Below, one piece after another: positions 1 to 7,409 of a DNA stretch of 8,952 nucleotides. The DNA is taken from the NCBI GenBank assembly GCA_947178045.1, contig CAMWWR010000047.1, positions 1 to 8,952 of the forward strand, given 5' to 3'. The stretch's first letter is position 1. The number at the start of each line of letters is the position of its first letter. Below the pieces are notes generated by a model. The model was given only the letters and a program-made list of their open reading frames with translations. It had not been told where the DNA came from and made no database searches. A program made the translations under genes and the position numbers. The DNA is from an uncultured Clostridia bacterium. Lineage in GTDB: Bacteria > Bacillota > Clostridia > Lachnospirales > Lachnospiraceae.

Positions 1-1791
<1,791 letters not shown>

Positions 1792-1854
1792 GCGGCCCGT
1801 TCAAAGAAAAAATCATAAATTTCACAAAATTTTATAGTAAATCGAGCCGCAATG

Positions 1855-1863
1855 TGGTATACT
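1855..1863 (+). promoter_or_regulatory. Extended -10 promoter for the small membrane protein gene
   Basis: The motif TGGTATACT comprises a TG dinucleotide at 1855-1856, one spacer base, and a -10 hexamer TATACT (1858-1863, five of six consensus). No good -35 is visible at 16-18 bp upstream, as is typical when an extended -10 compensates. The predicted start of transcription is near 1870, giving a short leader of about 40 bases before the ATG at 1909. An alternative ATG at 1852 would lie inside this promoter and so is not a plausible translation start. Confidence 0.65.
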
Positions 1864-1891
1864 GCTCCCATAAGCAATTATGAAAGCAAAG

Positions 1892-1899
1892 AGAAAGGA
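1892..1899 (+). promoter_or_regulatory. Ribosome binding site that fixes the start at 1909
   Basis: The purine stretch AGAAAGGA ends 9 bases before the ATG at 1909. The longer in-frame start at 1852 has no comparable site and overlaps the promoter, so this site decides the start. Confidence 0.7.
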
Positions 1900-1908
1900 C
1901 GTGTTTTT

Positions 1909-2253
1909 ATGTGCAACAATTCAAACAAATTAGAGAATCTGCTGGCCAGCTCCAAGCTTGGCGAAATGCTCGCGGAATCCAAGCTGAGCGAGCTCATTAA
2001 GAAAAAGGAGGATCCGATCGAGGAGAAAAAGCACACGCTCGTGTTCTTCCTTGCCATCATCGGCGCTGTTGCCGCGATCGCAGTGATCGCATACGCCGTA
2101 TACCGCTATGTGACGCCGGATTATATGGAAGAGTTTGACGATGACGACGATCTCGATGACGACCTTGACGGCGATCTCGACTTCGACGACAGCGACGCTC
2201 CGGCTGCTGCGGAGAATGCCGCAGAGGATGCCTCCGAGGAATCCGCGGAGTAA
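1909..2253 (+). CDS. Small single-pass membrane protein with 9-residue repeats and acidic tail
   Basis: This 114-residue protein has unknown function. The N-terminal part contains three tandem 9-residue units, KLENLLASS, KLGEMLAES and KLSELIKKK (residues 7-33), predicted to be helical and followed by a charged stretch. One hydrophobic segment (about 44-65, from LVFFLAIIGAV to AVYRY) should cross the membrane. After a TPDYMEEF junction, the tail (76-114) is dominated by Asp and then Ala/Glu, so it is strongly acidic. Lysines just before the hydrophobic segment suggest the repeat region stays in the cytoplasm and the acidic tail is outside, but the topology is inference. The start at 1909 is chosen because of the AGAAAGGA site and the promoter overlapping the longer alternative. 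I recall similar short proteins with an acidic tail after one membrane helix in Lachnospiraceae but cannot verify that here. It is a single-gene unit: own promoter upstream, hairpin terminator downstream. Confidence 0.8.
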   Translation: MCNNSNKLENLLASSKLGEMLAESKLSELIKKKEDPIEEKKHTLVFFLAIIGAVAAIAVIAYAVYRYVTPDYMEEFDDDDDLDDDLDGDLDFDDSDAPAAAENAAEDASEESAE

Positions 2254-2280
2254 GTTGCCCTGTACTTAATTTTCTGTGAT

Positions 2281-2329
2281 GCGCAAAGCTGCCGTACCGA
2301 ATATCGCCGGTACGGCAGCTTTTTTGCGC
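2281..2329 (+). terminator. Rho-independent terminator after the small membrane protein gene
   Basis: A perfect 12-bp GC-rich stem (GCTGCCGTACCG at 2288-2299 with CGGTACGGCAGC at 2308-2319), extended by A:T pairs, encloses an 8-base loop and is followed by a run of six T (2320-2325). Flanking GCGCAAA and TTTGCGC extend the symmetry. On the minus strand only three T follow the stem, so it is mainly a plus-strand terminator, though it may weakly stop the convergent gene at 2395-3264. Confidence 0.9.
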
Positions 2330-2394
2330 ACGCCGATGCGCTGCTCGATTCCGAATGCTTCCGTGAAAAACCTTCCCAGTCTGTTTTTCGTCCG

Positions 2395-3264
2395 TCACAC
2401 CTGCACATCTACCGTGCTGACCGGAACGGCGGCGGATGCTGCCGCGCCTCCCTCGCCGCCCGCGGCAGCTCCTTCCGCTCCTGCCGACAGCGCCGGCTCT
2501 CCTGTCGGAGCGGATACCGGTCCGGCAGATTCCTGCGCCGCGGCCGCCTGCACCGCCTGCTCCTGCACAAGCTGCCGCTCTATCTGCCGGAGCGACTGCC
2601 TGTCGCGCGCCAGCTCGCTCAGCTGAGCGGCCGAAATGCTCAGCTCCAGCATAACTCCGTCGCAGTCCACCCTCTGGGCCTGTCTGGGCCGGCTCTTCCA
2701 ATAGCTCATGGCCGCCTCGTTGATCTTCCCGTTTTCTCTGCTCCGGTGCATACGCTTCTTCTGCTCCAGCTGAAGCTCCTGCGTTTTCATTTTCCGCTCC
2801 AGCGACTCCTTTTTCTGCTTCAGCCGGATCTCCTGGCTCTTGCGGAGCGCCCGGCGCTTCGATTCGCTGTGCAGCCTGCCGGCCCCCCTTTTATTGGCCT
2901 TCTCGTTGTTCCGTCTCTCCGCTTCCTCCTCCTCAAGATTGCGGAGCTTCATGCTCGCGCAGTCCACCATCCTGTTCGCGTGCGCGATCGCCTTCCACAC
3001 CTCGCTGTTTTCATACATTCCGCTCCCCAGACACCGCCGGAGCGTGTTCACCTTGCTTTTGGCGCGGCAGAGCACATCCGACGCCGCCTTCACTTCTCTC
3101 GCGCGCATCAGCTGCGCCGCGATATCCCTGGCATTATAATTCAGACTTTTCAGTTTTTTATTCTTTTTCCGTCCGCCCGCGGTCCGAACGCCGGACTCCC
3201 TGTCCCTTCCGATCGTCACCTGCGCCTGGGAAAACAGCGACGTTCCCCCGATCTCATTCAGCAT
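2395..3264 (-). CDS. Highly charged coiled-coil-like protein of unknown function
   Basis: This 289-residue protein has no enzymatic motif I recognise. The order is: a short N-terminus with SLFSQAQ; a basic patch RKKNKKLKSLNYNARDIA (about 32-49); a helical block with AKSKVNTLRRCLGSGMYEN and IAHANRMVDCASMKLRNLEEEE (about 68-115); a long Lys/Arg/Glu/Gln-rich helix likely to form a coiled coil (about 108-185); a short block containing VDCDGVMLELS; and an Ala/Gly/Pro-rich low-complexity tail from about 233. There is no signal peptide or membrane segment, so it should be cytoplasmic. From memory, the LNYN...AHA..M segment resembles a conserved hypothetical family in Lachnospiraceae; this is not verified. 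The start at 3264 has a strong AGGAGGG site upstream; a longer frame to 3324 would run through the -10 motif. It is convergent with the gene on its left and divergent from the one on its right. Confidence 0.8.
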   Translation of the reverse strand: MLNEIGGTSLFSQAQVTIGRDRESGVRTAGGRKKNKKLKSLNYNARDIAAQLMRAREVKAASDVLCRAKSKVNTLRRCLGSGMYENSEVWKAIAHANRMVDCASMKLRNLEEEEAERRNNEKANKRGAGRLHSESKRRALRKSQEIRLKQKKESLERKMKTQELQLEQKKRMHRSRENGKINEAAMSYWKSRPRQAQRVDCDGVMLELSISAAQLSELARDRQSLRQIERQLVQEQAVQAAAAQESAGPVSAPTGEPALSAGAEGAAAGGEGGAAASAAVPVSTVDVQV

Positions 3265-3270
3265 TTTGCA

Positions 3271-3278
3271 CCCTCCTG
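3271..3278 (-). promoter_or_regulatory. Strong ribosome binding site fixing the start at 3264
   Basis: Read on the minus strand, CAGGAGGG lies 6 bases before the ATG at 3264. No such site precedes the longer in-frame start at 3324, so 3264 is chosen. Confidence 0.8.
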
Positions 3279-3279
3279 T

Positions 3280-3308
3280 TTCACAAAATACTCTGATATC
3301 GATTATAT
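3280..3308 (+). promoter_or_regulatory. Possible plus-strand promoter overlapping the divergent one
   Basis: TTCACA (3280-3285) matches five of six bases of the -35 consensus and is separated by exactly 17 bases from TTATAT (3303-3308), a weak -10. Transcription would start near 3315, just before the inverted-repeat region at 3327-3433 and about 190 bases before the gene at 3504. It shares its AT tract with the opposite-strand TATAAT, so the two promoters could compete. The weak -10 keeps confidence low. Confidence 0.3.
3302..3307 (-). promoter_or_regulatory. -10 element for the charged coiled-coil gene
   Basis: The minus strand reads a consensus TATAAT here, placing the transcription start near 3295 and the ATG about 31 bases downstream. 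A matching -35 at 17 bp is not convincing (an AT-rich ATATTT lies there), so the promoter is supported mainly by the hexamer and its position. Confidence 0.5.
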
Positions 3309-3326
3309 CGGCCAGGCATGGCAAAA

Positions 3327-3433
3327 ATATGAGTCTCCGCGCGGAATGCCGGGCCTGGCCGCTGCTGCGGATCCGCGGGTCCCGGAACGGAAGTGGGCCC
3401 CGGCGAGGTATATTCCGCCGCCGACGCTCATAT
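3327..3433. other. Long rod-like inverted-repeat region, possible structured RNA or leader
   Basis: Three nested helices can be drawn. ATATGAG (3327-3333) pairs with CTCATAT (3427-3433), 7 bp. GCGGAAT (3341-3347) pairs with ATTCCGC (3412-3418), 7 bp. GCCGGGCC (3348-3355) pairs with GGCCCCGGC (3396-3404), 8 bp with one bulged base. Between the first two helices is a 7/8-base internal loop, and a 7-base bulge (GAGGTAT) sits on the 3' side between the second and third. The interior can form a CCGC-TGCT-GCGG hairpin (3359-3370). The strand is not determined: plus fits a 5' leader of the gene at 3504; minus would place it upstream of the TATAAT. I match it to no riboswitch, T-box, tmRNA or RNase P consensus I know. 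A 6S-like or unclassified RNA is possible. Confidence 0.4.
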
Positions 3434-3490
3434 ATTGAACCAAAGGCAACCCAACCTTATGGGAATAAACGCCGTTTCGCACGGCAGATT

Positions 3491-3496
3491 GAGAGG
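3491..3496 (+). promoter_or_regulatory. Ribosome binding site supporting a TTG start at 3504
   Basis: GAGAGG lies 7 bases before TTG at 3504-3506. The in-frame ATG at 3459 has only AAAGG about 12 bases upstream, a poorer arrangement. This is the main reason for choosing the TTG. Confidence 0.55.
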
Positions 3497-3503
3497 TCCT
3501 ATT

Positions 3504-3953
3504 TTGCAAACTAAAATTCTGGTGCTCCGCAAAAACCGACTGGCCATCGGACTGATTGCACTGTGCGCCGCACTGCTGCTCTTCCTCTTTTTTACATTCC
3601 GCAGCTCGTCCGGCGATCCCGCCCCTGCCGCGCCCGATCCGGCGATTTCCCAGAAGCCGGAGGCTACATACCGCGCGGGAGTTTACACCTCCACCATCGC
3701 GCTCGGAGACTCGCTGCTCAATCTGGAGCTCGTGCTGGACTCCAACCATATCAACTCCGTGCGCCTCGTCAATCTCGAGGAATCCGTCACCACGATGTAC
3801 CCTCTGATCGAGCCGTCGCTCAACGCGCTCGCGGAGCAGCTTGTCGGCGGCGTTGCACCGGCGGACATCAAGCTGGACGACAACAAAAAATACACCCAGT
3901 CCCTCCTGATGGAGGTCATTAACGCCACGTTAAAAAAGGCAGCGGTCGAATGA
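3504..3953 (+). CDS. Small membrane-anchored protein, FMN-binding-like fold
   Basis: This 149-residue protein has unknown function. After a basic N-terminus (QTKILVLRKNR), one hydrophobic segment (about 13-31, LAIGLIALCAALLLFLFFTF) should act as a membrane anchor or uncleaved signal. A short Pro/Ala/Ser linker follows, then a compact domain (about 55-147) starting YRAGVYTSTIALGDSLLNLE and containing a NHINSVRLVNLEES segment, then a helical end (YTQSLLMEVINATLKKA). The pattern of G-x-Y beta strands, I-x-x-V-x-L, and a C-terminal helix resembles the extracytoplasmic FMN-binding domain of RnfG/NqrC-type proteins. However, the SGAT/T flavinylation motif is absent, so covalent flavin binding is not expected. 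The TTG start is chosen from GAGAGG spacing; ATG at 3459 would add 15 residues. The TGA stop lies inside the terminator hairpin. Function assignment is tentative; the reading frame itself is well supported. Confidence 0.7.
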   Translation: MQTKILVLRKNRLAIGLIALCAALLLFLFFTFRSSSGDPAPAAPDPAISQKPEATYRAGVYTSTIALGDSLLNLELVLDSNHINSVRLVNLEESVTTMYPLIEPSLNALAEQLVGGVAPADIKLDDNKKYTQSLLMEVINATLKKAAVE

Positions 3954-3968
3954 TCGCTGCCCTTTTTT
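3932..3968. terminator. Bidirectional terminator between convergent genes
   Basis: A 10-bp stem, GGCAGCGGTC (3938-3947) with GATCGCTGCC (3952-3961) and one G-U pair, closes a GAAT tetraloop. Six A precede it (3932-3937) and six T follow after one C (3963-3968), so both strands have a stem plus a T tract. It ends the plus gene at 3953, whose TGA spans the loop edge (3951-3953), and can end the minus gene whose stop is at 4022. Confidence 0.92.
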
Positions 3969-4021
3969 AGAAAATCACTGATTAAAGCCTTTTCCGCGCC
4001 GAATCTGCGCCGCGAAGCGGC

Positions 4022-5818
4022 CTATTCCGTATACCCGAAGCCGAGAATCGTAAAGCATTTGTCCGCTTCGGCAAGCCTTAACTCGACCTCGTGCTCCGCC
4101 GCACACTCCCCGGTATGGATGATATACGCGTTGCAGTGGTTCCAACCCACCTCGAGCGGGTCGATCACGCGGGCCAGGCTTCCGTCCACCCACGCCTCTG
4201 CCTTCCCGAATTTTCGATCTCCGGAATCCTTATAGATGAGCAGCAGATCCCTGCAGCGTATCGTCATGCGAAAGCTTCCGCTCGTTCCGTCGCCTGCATA
4301 CATCCAGTTTTCCGGGAATTCCGGGGTCGCAAAGGCATCCGCGTCGCGCTCCACATACTGAACCTCCCTATCCGTCCCGGAAAAGGAGCCCGCATTCAGA
4401 CTCTTTACGGCCTGCAGTACCCTCCCGGCCTTTTCTGCCCCGGCATCGCCCGTCCTGTCCTCACCGGAAACGCCACCCGGATAGCACATCCCGTCCCCGC
4501 CGAGCGCAAGAATATCCGCTCTGGTAAACACCTTCAGCCCCTGATAGGTATTTCCGATCGCCGGGGCTCTGTCGTAGTCCACCTCGGAAAACATCTGCGT
4601 TGCAGCGTCCGCCCGCTCCCATAAATAGTCGAGGCAGTCCGCCATGATCCGGTGCCCGGTATTGCTCGGATGATACAGGTCGTAGAAATACTGGCGCTTC
4701 GTCAGCACAGGCTTCTCCTGATAGAACTGCGGCGTCACCGCATTCTTCAGGCTGACCATCGGAAATCCGTAGTTTTCCCCGACGCAGGCAAGGCGGTCCT
4801 GCAAATTAAAATCATCCATAAACACGGCGAACAGGAGAACGACCGCCGGTGTGCCCGGCCCTTTGGCCGCCATCAGTGCAAGGCTCTCGTAGCAGACGCC
4901 GTTCGTCTCATCCCCCGCGTCGTTCACGGCAAACTCAATCACAACGATATCCGGCTGTACTGTCCCGCCGCGCAGCACCTCATTCTCATAGCGGCAGAGT
5001 CCGAGCTCGGACGGCGTGCCGCCAACTCCTGCTTTGACAAGATGTACATTCGAGCCATCCCCCGCTCCGAAACGCCTGCGAAACGCCAAACAGGACTGAT
5101 ACGCATAGCTGTTTGTCCCGATCGGCTTCGCGCCCGCTCCCTGCGTGATGGAACCGCCGATATAGGCGATCGTGACCTCCTCGCCCCGCTTTGCCTTTGC
5201 GATCGCGCGCTTCAGCCGGAAAAGATTCCCCTCCTGCAGGAGGGATGCCTCGATCATCCGGCGGTATTCCGGCGAGGCAAAATCCACCGGCGGGTCCGGA
5301 ATCAGCTCCGGCACCTCAAAGCCGTCGTTGAGGTAAAATATAATCGTCATTTTCGCCGTCATATACCGCTCGAACTGCATCCGGAACGAAGCGAGCGCGG
5401 TGTCCAGCTCCGAGGCCGGATAGTCTGCCAGCTCGATGAGCACCTCCTGCCCGTTCAGCGGCACCTCCGCGCGGTAAACCGTTCCGCCGTAATCGTTTTC
5501 CCGGCGGCAGTTCAGGGAAAACTGCAGCTTCTCCGAAAGCAGCTCCTTTTCCTGCGCCGACGCGGCAATCCCTATGCTATGCACATATTTGCGCAGCCCC
5601 GCACAGGTCTGCAGCCCTTCCGCAATCTCCTCCGGCATTTCTGGCGCCAGCGCCATAATCTTCGCCTTTACTCTCCCCTCAAGAAAACAGATTTCCGCAT
5701 ATCTGCCGTCCTCGCGCAGTGTTCCCTCGATCACATCATCCAGCATCAGATAAACCGCCGGCCTTTTTTTTGTCGGATCCTTCGGCGCCCTCGGGCCGCC
5801 CGCCGTCACATTCCCCAT
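4022..5818 (-). CDS. Three-domain SGNH/GDSL family hydrolase
   Basis: This 598-residue protein is a serine esterase or acyl hydrolase of the SGNH superfamily. All hallmark blocks are present: block I GGSIT with Ser223 as nucleophile, block II GVGGTPS with the oxyanion Gly near 266-267, block III FAVND with Asn299, and block V DLYHPSNTGH with Asp380 and His383 of the triad. The catalytic domain spans about 205-405. An N-terminal domain (about 20-170) has beta-strand-like segments of unknown role, and a C-terminal domain (about 415-598) with LLLIYKDSGDRKFG and AEAWVDGSL looks like a beta sandwich, as in carbohydrate-acting SGNH enzymes. No signal peptide is visible, so it is probably cytoplasmic. 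Deacetylation of sugar or glycan substrates is an inference from architecture; substrate is unknown. GGAGG 7 bases before ATG at 5818 supports the start. An A8 tract at 5764-5771 (minus strand, codons about 16-18) is a slip-prone run. It is transcribed alone and stops at a bidirectional terminator. Confidence 0.92.
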   Translation of the reverse strand: MGNVTAGGPRAPKDPTKKRPAVYLMLDDVIEGTLREDGRYAEICFLEGRVKAKIMALAPEMPEEIAEGLQTCAGLRKYVHSIGIAASAQEKELLSEKLQFSLNCRRENDYGGTVYRAEVPLNGQEVLIELADYPASELDTALASFRMQFERYMTAKMTIIFYLNDGFEVPELIPDPPVDFASPEYRRMIEASLLQEGNLFRLKRAIAKAKRGEEVTIAYIGGSITQGAGAKPIGTNSYAYQSCLAFRRRFGAGDGSNVHLVKAGVGGTPSELGLCRYENEVLRGGTVQPDIVVIEFAVNDAGDETNGVCYESLALMAAKGPGTPAVVLLFAVFMDDFNLQDRLACVGENYGFPMVSLKNAVTPQFYQEKPVLTKRQYFYDLYHPSNTGHRIMADCLDYLWERADAATQMFSEVDYDRAPAIGNTYQGLKVFTRADILALGGDGMCYPGGVSGEDRTGDAGAEKAGRVLQAVKSLNAGSFSGTDREVQYVERDADAFATPEFPENWMYAGDGTSGSFRMTIRCRDLLLIYKDSGDRKFGKAEAWVDGSLARVIDPLEVGWNHCNAYIIHTGECAAEHEVELRLAEADKCFTILGFGYTE

Positions 5819-6171
5819 ACCTTATCCTCCATTCTTTCCGGCGGGTCCGCATATTCCCTCCGTCCGCGCAGACAGGCCGCCGCCCGCCTTCCCGCCCGTT
5901 CTCTTTTTATAAGCTTAGCCGATTTTGTCCATGCGGGCAAACGATTTTGTGCTGTCTTTTGTTCAAATATTGCGAACTGTCCGGGCGATTTTTCGTTGTT
6001 CTCCGTTCCTGCAATTAAGCTTTGAAAGCCCGAAAAGCTCTTCAAACTCAAAAAAGGCCGGCGCACCAAATCTTTCTCTGCGGGATGCAGCGGCTTCTCA
6101 AAAAGCATCCGGTATATCCCTCCGAAAAATTCAGTGCGCCGCCTTTACTTGGCATGCGGAATCGTCAGATC
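5819..6171. other. 353-base gap between two minus-strand genes
   Basis: The gap holds a minus-strand folded region with T run (6050-6143) next to the secreted protein gene's stop. Nearer the SGNH gene is a weak minus-strand promoter candidate: TTGCCC (5935-5940) and TAAGCT (5912-5917) with a 17-base spacer. A minus-strand frame of 100 codons (6108 to 5806) begins inside the folded region and overlaps the SGNH start; I do not consider it convincing. A short AGCTTT/AAAGCT inverted repeat lies at 6018-6039. Nothing else recognisable is present. Confidence 0.5.
6050..6143 (-). terminator. Terminator-like branched hairpin after the secreted Ig-like gene
   Basis: On the minus strand the transcript can pair GTGCGCC-type bases at 6060-6066 with those at 6134-6140 (7 perfect bp), plus flanking G:C and A:T pairs with one bulge. 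This is followed directly by six T (plus-strand A run 6050-6055). Inside the closing stem is a second hairpin, GGATGC/GCATCC (6083-6088 with 6105-6110). It starts about 30 bases after the stop codon at 6172. The long branched interior is unusual for a simple terminator and could reflect an attenuator, but termination is the simplest reading. Confidence 0.55.
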
Positions 6172-7263
6172 CTACTTCACCGTCACCTTGACGTACCTGC
6201 CCTGATTGAGCGCCTTGTCCATCACCCAGACATAGATCACATCACCCTTTACCAGCTTTGCGGTCTTTATGCTGAACGTGCCCTTGCTGGTAATTTTGCC
6301 GGAGTAAATCGTATCCCCGACACGCACAAACACCGTCGCATTCTTCTCGCCGTTTCCGGTCACCTTCGTCGTGCCCGCCTTGTAGACAAGCTTCGTCGGC
6401 TTTGCGGGCGGCGTATTGTCCGTCTCCTTTAAAATCTCGGTGCGGAACGTGAAATCCGAGGAGTACATCTGTCCTCTCCATGTAATGCCAAGATAATATG
6501 TTCCCGCCTTTAAGGTAAGCGTATGTTCCTTGGACCACTCGCCCGGTTTACCGAGCTCCAGCTCGGAAACCCCTGCCGCCGTGGATGTGATATTCGTCCC
6601 CTTCGCGTCATAGACCCGCATGGAGGCGGACGAATAGCTTTCTGCTATATTTCCCTGCACCTTCAGAACCGTATCATTCTCCAATGCAAATTTTGTATAG
6701 CGGGTCGCGTACTTCTCGTTAATATTGATTTTGCAGTCCTTGCCGACCGTCAGCGCAATCGGGTTGTCCGTCGTTTTCCCGTCCACGCCCTCTCCCCAGC
6801 CCCAGGAGGTCGTCTCAAGGGACACCGTGAGCACCTGATCGTCGCTCAGACGGTTTGGCGTACACTCAAAAACAACATAGTAGGTTCCCGCATCGACGGC
6901 GTCCAGCTCTGACAGTCCCTTTGTGCAGAGCTTGTCGGTATAGACCCCCCTGAAATTCCAGCTCAGGTTCGTCATGGAGCCCCCTTCCACATGCCCCGTA
7001 ATCTCCACCCTGCTCGTCTCCTTTAAGGAAAAGGTAAAATAGCAGGTCTTATTATTCACCTTTTCTACCTGGAACTGCGTAACCTCTCCCGAAACAAGCT
7101 CAACCGGCTTCGTCACATCATAGGAAAGCTTCGCATACTCTGCCGCCTTCTGCTCCGTCTTCTGCCCCACAACCTCCTCTGCCCTGACCGGAAGCTCCCC
7201 CGCAGCGGACAGAAACAGCGCCGAACTCATAAGAACGGCCGCCAGCTTTGACAACTTTTTCAT
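6172..7263 (-). CDS. Secreted beta-rich protein with C-terminal bacterial Ig-like domain
   Basis: This 363-residue protein has a clear Sec signal peptide (MKKLSK, hydrophobic VLMSSALFLSAAG, probable cut after VRA at residue 28). The mature part appears to hold two beta-sandwich repeats resembling bacterial pre-peptidase C-terminal domains: about 40-150 (ending DAGTYYVVFE and LTVSLETT) and about 155-285 (ending LKAGTYYLGITWRG). The G-T-Y-Y motif recurs in both. The last 78 residues, from TPPAKPTKLVYKAGTTKVTG to the end, match the pattern of a Big_6-type Ig-like domain (VTGNGEKNATVFVRV, GTFSI, DKALNQGRYVKVTV). I see no LPXTG, SLH or catalytic motif, so it may be a free or loosely bound adhesin or binding protein. 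AAAGGAG 9 bases upstream supports the ATG at 7263. It has its own near-consensus promoter and a 5' leader of about 108 bases that can fold (AGCGC/GCGCT enclosing TATCCG/CGGATA, 7297-7354). Confidence 0.88.
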   Translation of the reverse strand: MKKLSKLAAVLMSSALFLSAAGELPVRAEEVVGQKTEQKAAEYAKLSYDVTKPVELVSGEVTQFQVEKVNNKTCYFTFSLKETSRVEITGHVEGGSMTNLSWNFRGVYTDKLCTKGLSELDAVDAGTYYVVFECTPNRLSDDQVLTVSLETTSWGWGEGVDGKTTDNPIALTVGKDCKININEKYATRYTKFALENDTVLKVQGNIAESYSSASMRVYDAKGTNITSTAAGVSELELGKPGEWSKEHTLTLKAGTYYLGITWRGQMYSSDFTFRTEILKETDNTPPAKPTKLVYKAGTTKVTGNGEKNATVFVRVGDTIYSGKITSKGTFSIKTAKLVKGDVIYVWVMDKALNQGRYVKVTVK

Positions 7264-7377
7264 TCTCTTTTACTCCTTTTGCGTTGTAAATTTCATAGCG
7301 CCAATCAGGCAGAATATCCGTTTCCCTTTCGGATAAATACCTTCAGGAAGCGCTTTAATCCGCGTTTCCCTTGTTTT

Positions 7378-7406
7378 ATTATAGTGGAAAATCCGTTTTT
7401 TGTAAA
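7378..7406 (-). promoter_or_regulatory. Near-consensus sigma-A promoter for the secreted protein gene
   Basis: On the minus strand, TTTACA (-35, 7401-7406) and TATAAT (-10, 7378-7383) are separated by exactly 17 bases. Transcription should start near 7371. The inverted-repeat element at 7418-7528 begins 11 bases upstream of the -35, so it replaced any upstream activator or UP region that may have been there. Confidence 0.88.
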
Positions 7407-7409
7407 CAG

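Noticed and set aside
3376..3400. Resemblance to the SRP RNA tip (GGTCC...GGAA...GGAAG)
   Set aside because: The near-invariant GGAAGCAGCC sequence and tetraloop are not matched, so it is not an SRP RNA.
2746..3438. Plus-strand open frame of 230 codons
   Set aside because: Antisense to the coiled-coil protein, which has a strong ribosome binding site and a TATAAT promoter; no motif in the shadow product.
3488..3515. Resemblance to a preQ1-I riboswitch (GAGAGGT...)
   Set aside because: The second half of the hairpin and the A-rich tail do not fit, and the purine stretch is better explained as a ribosome binding site.
4652..6025. Plus-strand open frame of 457 codons
   Set aside because: It lies antisense to the SGNH hydrolase, whose catalytic motifs are intact; the product is Arg/His/Leu-rich and motif-free, as expected for a shadow frame in GC-rich DNA.
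5806..6108. Minus-strand frame of 100 codons with GGAGG 10 bases upstream of an ATG
   Set aside because: It begins inside a terminator-like fold, crosses its T run, overlaps the SGNH start by 13 bases and has an Arg-rich, unstructured-looking product. Kept only as a remark.
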